Assembly: GCA_963743945.1 (NCBI GenBank)
Contig: CAVURO010000005.1
Coordinates: 62,001-126,000 of the forward strand
DNA length: 64,000 nucleotides
Source of the DNA: JACOTK01 sp963743945
GTDB taxonomy: Bacteria > Actinomycetota > Acidimicrobiia > Acidimicrobiales > CADCSY01
Direction of reading: 5' to 3'
The notes below the pieces were generated by a model. The model saw only the letters and a list, made by a program, of their open reading frames with translations. It ran no database searches and was not told the origin of the DNA. The first letter of the stretch is position 1. Each line of letters opens with the position of its first letter. Positions 50,329 through 58,265 of the stretch are shown one piece after another. The position numbers were made by a program, and so were the translations under genes.

Positions 50329-53300
50329 ATGGCGATGGCACCAGAGCAGGTAGGGATCGGGATCAAGCGGCACTTCACGGCCGAGGGGGTCCATCCCTAC
50401 GATCAGGTGACGTGGGAGCGACGTGACAGTCGCATCGTGAACTATCGCGACGGCGCCGTCGCCTTCGAGCAGCTGGATGTCGAGGTCCCCTCGACATGGT
50501 CGTTCAATGCCACCAACATCCTTGCCCAGAAGTATTTTCGGGGGACCCTGGGCACGCCGGAGCGGGAGCGTTCCCTGCGGCAGGTGGCCGATCGCGTCGT
50601 CGACACCATCGCGACGTGGGGCATGAACGATGGCTATTTCACCGATCAGGCGGAGGTCGATGCATTTTCCGCGGAGCTCAAGCACCTCGTCATCACCCAG
50701 AAGGCGGCGTTCAACTCGCCCGTCTGGTTCAACATCGGTGTCAGGGGCGTTCCCCAGCAGGCCTCCGCCTGTCAGCCCTACCACGCGTTGGTGAGCACGG
50801 TCGACGGGTTGGTCCCGATCGGTCAGCTGGTCGAGACCGATGCCGTCGGAACCAAGGTGTACGACGGCAACGGTGTCACCAGTGTGGTGGCCACCAAGGC
50901 CAATGGCCGCAAGAACGTGCTTCGGATCCACACACGATCCGGCTACGCCGTCGATGTCACGGCCGATCATCTGGTCTGGCGGGCCGACGACGTTCACCAG
51001 GGAGATTTCGTCGAGGCGGGTTCCTTGCGCATCGGCGATCAGCTCGAGTGGCATCGCACCGAGTCCTGGGGGACGGGGGAGATCACCCGCAAGTCGGTCG
51101 CCGAGTCGGCGCTCGCCGGCTGGTTGGTGACCGATGGCCGGGTGGAGATCGCTTCGGGGGCGGACTCTGCCGTGATCGAGGCGATGACCGTCACCGACGC
51201 CGAGTTGGCTTGGGTGAGCAGCGCGCTCGATCTGGTCTTTCCCGATGAGCGTTGCCATCAGGTGTCCGGTAACCACCCGGCTCGGGTTGCGGGCCCGAAG
51301 GTGGCCGATTTCGTCCGGCGATGGGCCCTGGACGACACTCGTGCCTCCGACGACCAGGAAGAGGCCGACAAGAGGTTGGCGCGTCGGTTGCGAGTGCCCG
51401 ATGTGCTCTTCGGAGCCCCAATTCCCGTCGTGGCGGCATACCTTCGCAGTGTGTTCCAGGCTGCAGGCTACGTGGCAGAGCGCCAGAGCCTTGCCGGGCA
51501 GGACCCATCGGTGTCGGTCGGTCTCGACCTCGACTCCGATGAGCATGCCTGTGGACTCCAGTCCCTGCTGCTGCGTTTCGGCATCTTCTCGCGGGTGCGT
51601 CGTGCGGCGGGCCGCAACAGCAAGGGGGCAGAGCGCTGGCGTCTGGCGATCCGTTCCCTCAGCGATCGGCGACGATTCGCCGACGAGATCGGCTTTCTCG
51701 ACCCCGTCAAGGGCTCGGCGTTGCTTGCCTCGTTCGAGTTGTTCGGCGTCAGCACCGGTGACATCAAGTTGTTGGAGGTGGATCACATCGAGGAACTCGG
51801 CGAGATGGAGGTCTATGACATCCAGACCGAGTCCGGCGAGTATCTCTCGAACAACCTCCGGGTCCACAACTGCTTCATCCTCAGTGTCGAGGACTCCATG
51901 CGCTCCATCCTCAATTGGTACGTGGAGGAGGGAACCATCTTCAAGGGAGGCTCGGGAGCGGGTATCAACCTCTCGAGGATCCGTTCGTCGGAGGAGACGC
52001 TCAAGGGCGGTGGAACCGCCTCGGGTCCGGTTAGCTTCATGCGCGGAGCGGACGCTTCGGCGGGCACGATCAAGTCCGGCGGCAAGACCCGTCGTGCGGC
52101 CAAGATGGTCATCCTCGACGTCGATCATCCCGACATCGAGGATTTCATCTGGTGCAAGGCCCTGGAGGAGCGCAAGGCGAGAGTGCTGCGCGATGCGGGA
52201 TTCGACATGGACCTCGACGGCAGGGACAACTATTCGCTGCAGTACCAGAACGCGAACAACTCCGTTCGCGTCACGGACGATTTCATGGCCGCCGTGATCG
52301 ACGACGCCGACTGGCATCTGCGAGCGGTCACCGATGGTTCGATCATCAAGACGGTCAAGGCGCGGGACCTCATGCGTCAGATCTCCCAGGCCACCTGGGA
52401 GTGCGCCGACCCCGGCATGCAGTTCGACACCACGATCAATCGCTGGCACACCGCCGCGAACACCGGGCGCATCAACGGATCCAACCCGTGTTCCGAGTAC
52501 ATGCATCTGGACAACTCGGCGTGCAACCTGGCCTCGATCAACCTGCTGTCGTTCCTCGATCCGGCGACGGACGAGTTCGATGTCGAGGGGTTCCGCCACG
52601 CGGTGGAGGTCGTCTTCACGGCACAGGAGATCCTGGTCGGCAACGCCGACTATCCCACCGATTCGATTGCCGAGACATCTCGACAGTTCCGTCAACTGGG
52701 TATCGGCTATGCCAACCTCGGGGCGATGTTGATGGCCCTCGGTCTTCCGTACGACTCGGATGAGGGCCGGTCACTGGCGGCGGCGATCACGGCACTCATG
52801 ACCGGCCATGCCTACGCGACCTCGGCACGTATCGCCGGTCGCATGGGACCGTTCTCGGGGTACACCGACAACGTCGAGCACATGTCGCGGGTGCTGCGCA
52901 TGCACCGTGACGCGGCTGCGTCCATCGACGAAGAGCTGGTCCCCACCGGCCTGCTGAGTGCCGCCCAGCAGTCCTGGGACCTGGCGTGCGACTTGGGGGA
53001 CACCTACGGGGTCCGCAACTCGCAGGCGAGCGTCCTTGCCCCGACGGGCACGATCGGGCTGCTCATGGACTGTGACACGACGGGCATCGAACCGGACCTG
53101 GGTCTGTGCAAGGTCAAGAAGCTCGTGGGTGGCGGCACGATGTCCATCGTCAACCAGACGGTGCCGCGTGCGCTGCGCCGGTTGGGTTACACGCTCGATC
53201 AGATCCAGGAGATCATCGATTATGTCGATGCGCAGAAGTCCATCCTCGGGGCGCCTCACCTGGTGCCCGAGCACGTGGCGGTGTTCGCCTGCTCGATGGG

Positions 53301-54315
53301 TGACAACACCATTCATCACATGGGTCACATCCGCATGATGGGCGCCGTGCAGCCGTTCATCTCCGGGGCGATCTCCAAGACCGTCAACATGCCCGAAGAG
53401 GTCACCGTTGAAGAGGTGGAGCAACTCCACATCGATGCGTGGAGGCTGGGAATCAAGGCCCTTGCGGTCTACCGCGACAACTGCAAGGTTGCTCAACCAC
53501 TGTCCACGGCGAAGAAGGACGATGTGCCGAAGGACGATGTGCCGAAGGACGATGTGCAGGCGGAGGGGAGCTCTGCCGCTGTCGCGGTGTCGCCAACGGT
53601 CGCGTCCCCTGCTGCCGCCATCGCCGGCGCGCCTGCTGCGATGCCCAATCCGGTGCGTGCACGGCTTCCACGCAATCGTCGCTCACGCACGTTCGAGTTC
53701 CGGGTGGCGGATTGCAAGGGATTCGTGACCGTTGGCGAGTACGCCGACGGGCGTCCGGGCGAGGTCTTCATGAAGGTGTCGAAGCAGGGCTCGACGCTCG
53801 CGGGCATCATGGATGCCTTTGCCATCTCCGTGAGCCATGGCCTGCAGTACGGGGTTCCTCTCAAGGCGTTCATCGAGGCGTTCATCAACATGCGCTTCGA
53901 GCCCGCCGGCATGACGGATGACCCCGACATTCGCTTCGCCTCGAGCCTGGTCGATTTCATCTTTCGCCGACTTGCGGTCGACTACCTGCCACTCGATGAG
54001 CGCATGGAGTTGGGCATCCTCTCGGTCGGGGAGCGTCTTCAGCCGTCGTTGCCGGGCCTCGAGGATGCGAGCTTCGAGACCGTCGCAGGTCTTGATGTGC
54101 TTGCATCCCCGCCATCGGCGAACACGATGTCGAGTGACCTCGCTTCTCCCGTGATCCCTACCGAAGCGTTGCCGATAGCGACGCCGATCGCCCCCAAGGC
54201 GCCGAAGGTCCGGGTCTCAGATGCGCCCTACTGCATGCAGTGCGGCGTACAGATGATGCGGTCGGGAAGCTGCTATGCGTGCCCGTCCTGTGGCTCGACG
54301 AGCGGCTGCTCCTGA
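50329..54315 (+). CDS. nrdJ: Class II (cobalamin-dependent) ribonucleotide reductase with an intein
   Basis: 1328 residues, of which 367 are an intein; the spliced enzyme would have 961, usual for the actinobacterial class II type. It converts ribonucleotides to deoxyribonucleotides with adenosylcobalamin. Visible are the N-terminal TWSFNATNILAQKYFRGTLG, the site GGSGAGINLS, NPCSEYMHLDNSACNLASIN (active-site region) and PTGTIGLLMDCDTTGIEPDL. A linker with three KDDVP units (about 1063-1077) and a zinc-finger-like C-terminus (CMQCGVQMMRSGSCYACPSC) follow. The gene is in the nrdR neighbourhood. Confidence 0.97.
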   Translation: MAMAPEQVGIGIKRHFTAEGVHPYDQVTWERRDSRIVNYRDGAVAFEQLDVEVPSTWSFNATNILAQKYFRGTLGTPERERSLRQVADRVVDTIATWGMNDGYFTDQAEVDAFSAELKHLVITQKAAFNSPVWFNIGVRGVPQQASACQPYHALVSTVDGLVPIGQLVETDAVGTKVYDGNGVTSVVATKANGRKNVLRIHTRSGYAVDVTADHLVWRADDVHQGDFVEAGSLRIGDQLEWHRTESWGTGEITRKSVAESALAGWLVTDGRVEIASGADSAVIEAMTVTDAELAWVSSALDLVFPDERCHQVSGNHPARVAGPKVADFVRRWALDDTRASDDQEEADKRLARRLRVPDVLFGAPIPVVAAYLRSVFQAAGYVAERQSLAGQDPSVSVGLDLDSDEHACGLQSLLLRFGIFSRVRRAAGRNSKGAERWRLAIRSLSDRRRFADEIGFLDPVKGSALLASFELFGVSTGDIKLLEVDHIEELGEMEVYDIQTESGEYLSNNLRVHNCFILSVEDSMRSILNWYVEEGTIFKGGSGAGINLSRIRSSEETLKGGGTASGPVSFMRGADASAGTIKSGGKTRRAAKMVILDVDHPDIEDFIWCKALEERKARVLRDAGFDMDLDGRDNYSLQYQNANNSVRVTDDFMAAVIDDADWHLRAVTDGSIIKTVKARDLMRQISQATWECADPGMQFDTTINRWHTAANTGRINGSNPCSEYMHLDNSACNLASINLLSFLDPATDEFDVEGFRHAVEVVFTAQEILVGNADYPTDSIAETSRQFRQLGIGYANLGAMLMALGLPYDSDEGRSLAAAITALMTGHAYATSARIAGRMGPFSGYTDNVEHMSRVLRMHRDAAASIDEELVPTGLLSAAQQSWDLACDLGDTYGVRNSQASVLAPTGTIGLLMDCDTTGIEPDLGLCKVKKLVGGGTMSIVNQTVPRALRRLGYTLDQIQEIIDYVDAQKSILGAPHLVPEHVAVFACSMGDNTIHHMGHIRMMGAVQPFISGAISKTVNMPEEVTVEEVEQLHIDAWRLGIKALAVYRDNCKVAQPLSTAKKDDVPKDDVPKDDVQAEGSSAAVAVSPTVASPAAAIAGAPAAMPNPVRARLPRNRRSRTFEFRVADCKGFVTVGEYADGRPGEVFMKVSKQGSTLAGIMDAFAISVSHGLQYGVPLKAFIEAFINMRFEPAGMTDDPDIRFASSLVDFIFRRLAVDYLPLDERMELGILSVGERLQPSLPGLEDASFETVAGLDVLASPPSANTMSSDLASPVIPTEALPIATPIAPKAPKVRVSDAPYCMQCGVQMMRSGSCYACPSCGSTSGCS
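50770..51870 (+). other. Intein in NrdJ with a degenerate LAGLIDADG endonuclease domain
   Basis: It spans residues 148-514 (367 aa), from CQPYHALV to VHN, with Cys515 as first C-extein residue. Splicing blocks are intact: block A CQPYHALVSTVDGLVPIGQL, block B with Thr-X-X-His (VTADHLVW), and blocks F/G VYDIQTESGEYLSN and HN before Cys. The middle part resembles a LAGLIDADG endonuclease: first motif LAGWLVTDG keeps its Asp, but the second (YLRSVFQAAG, where FDADG is usual) has lost both. The extein flank is PQQASA / CFILSVED. Confidence 0.93.
53515..53559 (+). repeat. Three 15-bp tandem repeats in nrdJ
   Basis: AAGGACGATGTGCCG occurs three times (the third ends CAG) and encodes KDDVP-KDDVP-KDDVQ, in an otherwise Ala/Pro-rich linker before the C-terminal domain. 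Confidence 0.92.
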
Positions 54316-54352
54316 CCGGTACTCCGGTTGCGCCTGCCACGGTGTTCCGAGG

Positions 54353-54396
54353 GACCTCAGAACCGACCGGCATTGACCTCAGAACAGACCGGCATT
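54353..54396 (-). repeat. 22-bp tandem duplication at the end of the small minus-strand gene
   Basis: GACCTCAGAACCGACCGGCATT and its near-exact neighbour differ in a single base. On the minus strand each copy reads VNAGLF-like sequence followed by TGA, so the stop codon is duplicated. Confidence 0.9.
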
Positions 54397-54582
54397 GACC
54401 TTGCGCCCGCCCACCCAACGGAGGTAGTGCCAGTCGGCGAACCGCAGCTCTCCCGAGACCCACGTGCAGTCGTCTGCGCGGAAGATGCCGAATTGGTTCG
54501 TGTCGAGGTCCTCGACGCGAACGTTGCCGTCCTCGAGCAGCTGGAAGGTCTGATTGTGCAGCGGGTGTTTGAAGCCGGGCAT
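54379..54582 (-). CDS. Small protein linked to the Rieske oxygenase, function unknown
   Basis: 67 residues from ATG 54582, with GGAGAGG just upstream. It reads MPGFKHPLHNQTFQLLEDG, NVRVEDLDTNQFGIFRADDCTWVSGELRFADWHYLRW: a compact, Trp-rich, probably beta-stranded domain. It starts 28 bases after the oxygenase gene, on the same strand, so the two are likely cotranslated partners. I know no name for the family. Confidence 0.75.
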   Translation of the reverse strand: MPGFKHPLHNQTFQLLEDGNVRVEDLDTNQFGIFRADDCTWVSGELRFADWHYLRWVGGRKVNAGLF

Positions 54583-54610
54583 GTGCCTCTCCAGTCGGTT
54601 GGCAGGATGA

Positions 54611-56011
54611 TCAACGGCCGCCATCGATGTAGCGATCAAGGACTTGGTGGTAGTGACGAATGCGACTCTCCTGGTAGTTCGCCAGGGTCACCGCGCCCTT
54701 CACGGAGGCCCGCAGGCCGCGCTGCACCGCTGCAAGGTTGGAGGTGTCCTGATTGAAGATGGTGGCCAACATTCCCAGCTCCGGCGCCTCGCACCAATCG
54801 TCCTCCAAAGTCAGGTGGTGGGGCTTTGCCGGCTCTGGCTTGTTGCCCTCGGGATAGGGCGACATCAGCATCACATCCATGATGGAGGACTCGGGGTCGT
54901 TGCCGTTCGGTCGGAAGCGATAGACGATGCGGGCGTACGCACCCCAGGGCACGAAGTTCGGAAAGACGTAGTACTCGATCGAGTCGACGGCCTCCGAGTC
55001 GGTGCACTCCACCTGCCTATTGGTTTGCATACCGATCTGGAGGCGGGCGGCGTTGGCCAGGAATCGCCGGGCCGTCATGTCCTCGGGAACCTCGAGGAAC
55101 GACGGTTCGTCGGGCCCGCGGTCCATCGCTGCGTTGGTGATGCCGTCGAAGATGTCCTGTTCGGTCACCTCATAGGTGATGTGGGGGCTTGCGACACCGG
55201 TTGCGGTGATCATCCGGTTCCAGTGCTGCTGACCGGGATAGATGTCGTATTCGGTGTTCGCGTCACCCAGGCTGAGCAGGATCTGTGGATGCGTCGCGAT
55301 GACGTGATACGACTCGATGAAGGCCTCGACGGCAACCTTCCAATTACACGGCAGCGGCTTGACGACATGGACAGCCTTGACCTTTTCGTCCATCGGCCAT
55401 GGCTTCCAGTGATCGACGAAGTCACCGAGGTACTCCTCGAGCGGCAGGGCCCCGAGGTCCATGTTGATGAACACCCAACCTCCCCAACTCGCGGTGAGCG
55501 CCTCGGGCAGGGCATGCTCGCCTCGATCGAGGTGGGGAAAGTCCCATTCGCAGGGGATGTCCACCAGCTCGCCATCGAGGTTCCAGGTGAAGCCATGGAA
55601 GGGGCAACGAAACTCCGGAACGGACCCATCGGCCACTCGCAACTGGCGCCCTCGGTGCAGGCAGGAGTTGTGGTAGGCCTTGATCCGGTCCGGGGCAACC
55701 CGCACGATCAGCAGTGAACTGTCGGCGATGTCATAGACGATCGTGTCACCGACCAGAGGGATGTCCTCCTCGCGACACGCCATCTGCCAGGTCTTCTTCC
55801 AGACGTGTTCGACCTCGAGATCATGTCGTTCGCGCGAGTAGTAGTGATCGGCGGGAAGGTCGTCACTACCCAGGTCGAAGAAGGACTCCTGACGCAACAC
55901 GGCAGGAATGGGCACCACCTCGTCATCGAGCAATTCCTGAATGGTCGGGCCAGGTGATCGGCGACCGATGGTGACCTGAGCCGCATGATGTTCCACATTG
56001 TCGATGGCCAC
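54611..56011 (-). CDS. Rieske non-heme iron oxygenase, alpha subunit
   Basis: 466 residues from GTG 56011, behind GAGGGGG; a TTG at 56032 would extend it by 7 but lacks a Shine-Dalgarno. The Rieske cluster ligands are in NSCLHRGR and CPFHGFTW. The mononuclear iron site lies in the helix EAFIESYHVIATHPQI, with two His. The C-terminal domain is long and aspartate-rich (HHLTLEDDWCEAPELG). It would hydroxylate an aromatic or alicyclic substrate with electrons from a ferredoxin such as the one encoded next door. Confidence 0.93.
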   Translation of the reverse strand: MAIDNVEHHAAQVTIGRRSPGPTIQELLDDEVVPIPAVLRQESFFDLGSDDLPADHYYSRERHDLEVEHVWKKTWQMACREEDIPLVGDTIVYDIADSSLLIVRVAPDRIKAYHNSCLHRGRQLRVADGSVPEFRCPFHGFTWNLDGELVDIPCEWDFPHLDRGEHALPEALTASWGGWVFINMDLGALPLEEYLGDFVDHWKPWPMDEKVKAVHVVKPLPCNWKVAVEAFIESYHVIATHPQILLSLGDANTEYDIYPGQQHWNRMITATGVASPHITYEVTEQDIFDGITNAAMDRGPDEPSFLEVPEDMTARRFLANAARLQIGMQTNRQVECTDSEAVDSIEYYVFPNFVPWGAYARIVYRFRPNGNDPESSIMDVMLMSPYPEGNKPEPAKPHHLTLEDDWCEAPELGMLATIFNQDTSNLAAVQRGLRASVKGAVTLANYQESRIRHYHQVLDRYIDGGR

Positions 56012-56031
56012 GCCCAACGCCCCCTCATACA

Positions 56032-56056
56032 AACTAACTATCTAGTTGATTAACTA
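56032..56056. promoter_or_regulatory. AACTA/TAGTT dyads between Rieske and ferredoxin genes
   Basis: AACTA-TC-TAGTT (56036-56047) is a perfect 12-bp palindrome, and TAGTT-GATT-AACTA (56043-56056) overlaps it as a second inverted repeat. The A+T-rich patch sits in the gap between the divergent genes, right before the Rieske start. A TetR- or GntR-type operator is plausible. Confidence 0.5.
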
Positions 56057-56135
56057 TGAACGTAGCAGTACCGTATCGTTCATTGCAACCCATCTCCGCC
56101 CTCGAGGTGCAGGGCCGAACCTCGCAGGGGAGTCC

Positions 56136-56453
56136 ATGCCCGAGATTCGCATCGAGCCCTTGGGAACCATCCTCCGTGTCCGGGAAGGCGAGACGCTCCT
56201 GGCTGCCGCATGGCGGGAGGGCTATGGCTGGCCGAGCACCTGTGGGGGCCAGGGGCGATGCCACCTCTGCTTCGTGGACGTCATCAAGGGCTCCGAGTCC
56301 CTCGATGACCCATCGACATGGGAACTCGAGGGACTCGCGGCGCTCGCGCTTGCCTATCCCGATCGGGGGCCGGGATTGCGGCTGGCCTGTCAGCTGCGGC
56401 CGCATGGTGCGGTGGTGATCTCGAAACGTGGCGTCCGGCCTCCCGACGCCTGA
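56136..56453 (+). CDS. Plant-type [2Fe-2S] ferredoxin
   Basis: 105 residues from ATG 56136 with GGGGAG upstream. Cluster cysteines are Cys36, Cys42, Cys45 and Cys85 (STCGGQGRCHLC and LACQLR). It is divergent from the Rieske oxygenase gene and convergent with the P450 ferredoxin, and could feed electrons to either oxygenase or to the flavoproteins downstream. Confidence 0.9.
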   Translation: MPEIRIEPLGTILRVREGETLLAAAWREGYGWPSTCGGQGRCHLCFVDVIKGSESLDDPSTWELEGLAALALAYPDRGPGLRLACQLRPHGAVVISKRGVRPPDA

Positions 56454-56563
56454 TCATCCTTCCCCCTGGTTTGGGCCCGCGAAGGTTTGGCGTCTTCATG
56501 CGGCCGCCTTGAAGGGTCGTCGTAGCCAACCGATCCACACGTGTGCAGGTGACGGGTCGAGCA

Positions 56564-56788
56564 CTAGGACGGTTGGGGGTCCAGAGCAACGCCATCATCG
56601 AGGATCGTGATCGCCGAGGTTGGACAGCGCCATGCGACTTCGAGCAGCGCGGCGAGATCTGCCGGCCTCGCCGTACCGATGACCCTTCCTCTGCACTCAC
56701 CGGTCAGCTCGAAGACCGCAGGTAACAACAGGGCACACTCGCCGGTTCCGCCACATGCCGAGGCATCGAGCGAGATCTCCAGAGCCAT
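56564..56788 (-). CDS. 3Fe-4S-type ferredoxin of the P450
   Basis: 74 residues. The start LEISLDASACGGTGECALLLPAVFEL and the end WRCPTSAITI give Cys12, Cys18 and Cys55 for a 3Fe-4S (or 4Fe-4S) cluster, the pattern of small ferredoxins next to bacterial cytochromes P450. It lies 6 bases after the P450 gene and is surely cotranscribed. Confidence 0.9.
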   Translation of the reverse strand: MALEISLDASACGGTGECALLLPAVFELTGECRGRVIGTARPADLAALLEVAWRCPTSAITILDDGVALDPQPS

Positions 56789-56794
56789 CGGGAT

Positions 56795-58102
56795 CTATGC
56801 CGGCAGGGGGACCGGGGCCCCGAGATCGATGTCGAGAGTCTTGAGTCGCCGAAGGAACGTGTGGTTGTTGTGCTCGAAGGACTGGTTCGGGCTGAGGTCC
56901 ATCTCGGGGAATCGCGCGAGCATCACCTCGACAGCTGTCTCGAGCTCCCGAATCGACAGAGGTTCCCCCACGCAACGATGGATGCCGAAGCCGAAGGACA
57001 GGTGTTGGCGGGTGTTCTGGCGCTGAAGATCGAGCTGGTCGGGATTGTCGAAGACGCGCTCGTCACGGTTGGCCGAGGCGAAGAGGACGCACACGCGGGC
57101 ACCTTCGGGAATCACCTTTCCGTCGATCTCCGTGGCGGCGAGGCACTGGCGGAAAAGGAACTGCACGGGAGACTCCAGACGCAGGGACTCGCTGATCATG
57201 GCCGGAATCAGTGACGAGTCCTTTCGAAGCGCCTCATGGACGTGGGGATCGCGAAGGATCAACCAGAGAGCGTTTCCGATCGCGTTGATCGTGGTCTCGT
57301 GGCCTGCAGCGAGGAGATGGAGTCCGATGCTGAGCAGCTCCTGGTCGTTGAGGGCTTCGCCCTGCTTGTCGCGAGCGTTGATGAGAGCAGTCAGGGCGTC
57401 GTTCCTCGGTTCGGCCCTGCGCTTCGCAAATGCCATGCCCAGATACTGGGTGAGTCGGAGCATCGACTCCACGGCAGGGCGCACCTGCTCTCGGGTGAGG
57501 TTGCCACCCAGGATGGTCAGGCCGGTGTCGGCCCACTCCTTGAAGTCGTGCCAGTCATCGCGCGGCAGCCCCAGGATCTCCGAGATCACCAGGGCCGGAA
57601 GGGGTGCGGCGAATCCGGACATGAATTCGACACGACCCTGATCGGCGAAGTCGTCGACGAGAAGGTTCGCAATCTCGGCGATCCGTGGCCCGGCGTCGAC
57701 CGCCGTTCGTTTCGCCGACCACGCCTGGTCGGTCATGTGTCGATACCGCGTGTGTTCCGGAGGGTTGGCGGTGACGAGTGTGTCCATCATCATCTCGGTC
57801 CCCATGGATCCCGCGATGTCACGGAGCCCGCCTTGGGCCTGCGAGGGATCGAGGCCGAACATCGCGGCGATCTCCTCGCCGACCTCGGGGTTGGCCTGGT
57901 TGAGCTCCGAGCCATCCCATTGCCCGAAGGCCTCGGGGGAGCGGAGGATCTGCTTGCACTCCTCGTGACGCGTGATCATCCAGACATCGAGCGACTCCAC
58001 ATGAACGACCGACCCTTGATCGCGGAGCTCGGCATAGAGCGGATAGGGATCCTGGATCACGGCGTCGCTGAAGAACTCCCGTACCGGATTTGTCTGTTCC
58101 AT
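56795..58102 (-). CDS. Cytochrome P450
   Basis: 435 residues from ATG 58102 with GGGGA upstream. Features are the I-helix AGHETTINA, ESLRLESPVQF (ExxR), and the heme loop FGFGIHRCVGEPLS with the Cys ligand. It hydroxylates a lipophilic substrate with molecular oxygen; its ferredoxin is encoded directly downstream. The sequence style resembles CYP families of actinobacterial steroid or terpenoid breakdown, but substrate is not predictable. Confidence 0.95.
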   Translation of the reverse strand: MEQTNPVREFFSDAVIQDPYPLYAELRDQGSVVHVESLDVWMITRHEECKQILRSPEAFGQWDGSELNQANPEVGEEIAAMFGLDPSQAQGGLRDIAGSMGTEMMMDTLVTANPPEHTRYRHMTDQAWSAKRTAVDAGPRIAEIANLLVDDFADQGRVEFMSGFAAPLPALVISEILGLPRDDWHDFKEWADTGLTILGGNLTREQVRPAVESMLRLTQYLGMAFAKRRAEPRNDALTALINARDKQGEALNDQELLSIGLHLLAAGHETTINAIGNALWLILRDPHVHEALRKDSSLIPAMISESLRLESPVQFLFRQCLAATEIDGKVIPEGARVCVLFASANRDERVFDNPDQLDLQRQNTRQHLSFGFGIHRCVGEPLSIRELETAVEVMLARFPEMDLSPNQSFEHNNHTFLRRLKTLDIDLGAPVPLPA

Positions 58103-58190
58103 CAAATTCCCCCCTCATCGAATGGACGTCGTATCGCCCGCATTCTCTCGCTGTCGCGGGCCGACCGATGATCCTGATGGTAGGACTGGA

Positions 58191-58246
58191 CATATCCACC
58201 GGTCAATATGATACTGGACTCGGCCACCGGTGGAGACCGGTGGTGG
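58191..58246. promoter_or_regulatory. CCACCGGT repeats and dyads between P450 and flavoprotein genes
   Basis: The 163-bp divergent gap holds CATAT-N10-ATATG (58191-58210), a perfect CCACCGGTGG palindrome at 58224-58233, a further CCACCGGT at 58196, and ACCGGTGG at 58236. GGCCACCGGT and ACCGGTGGTGGCC form an inverted pair with one insertion. These look like operator sites for a local regulator. Confidence 0.45.
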
Positions 58247-58265
58247 CCGATCTCGGGGGGAACCG

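Noticed and set aside
50221..52695. 824-codon open frame antisense to nrdJ
   Set aside because: It is a codon-bias shadow of nrdJ; the predicted protein is low complexity and the real frame is a known enzyme. The same holds for long antisense frames over pnp (7314-9254), ribF/truB (5171-6625) and the MFS exporter (27093-29177).
54357..54614. Alternative 85-codon minus-strand frame
   Set aside because: It is out of frame with the better candidate (54379-54582), which has a Shine-Dalgarno and a plausible protein composition.
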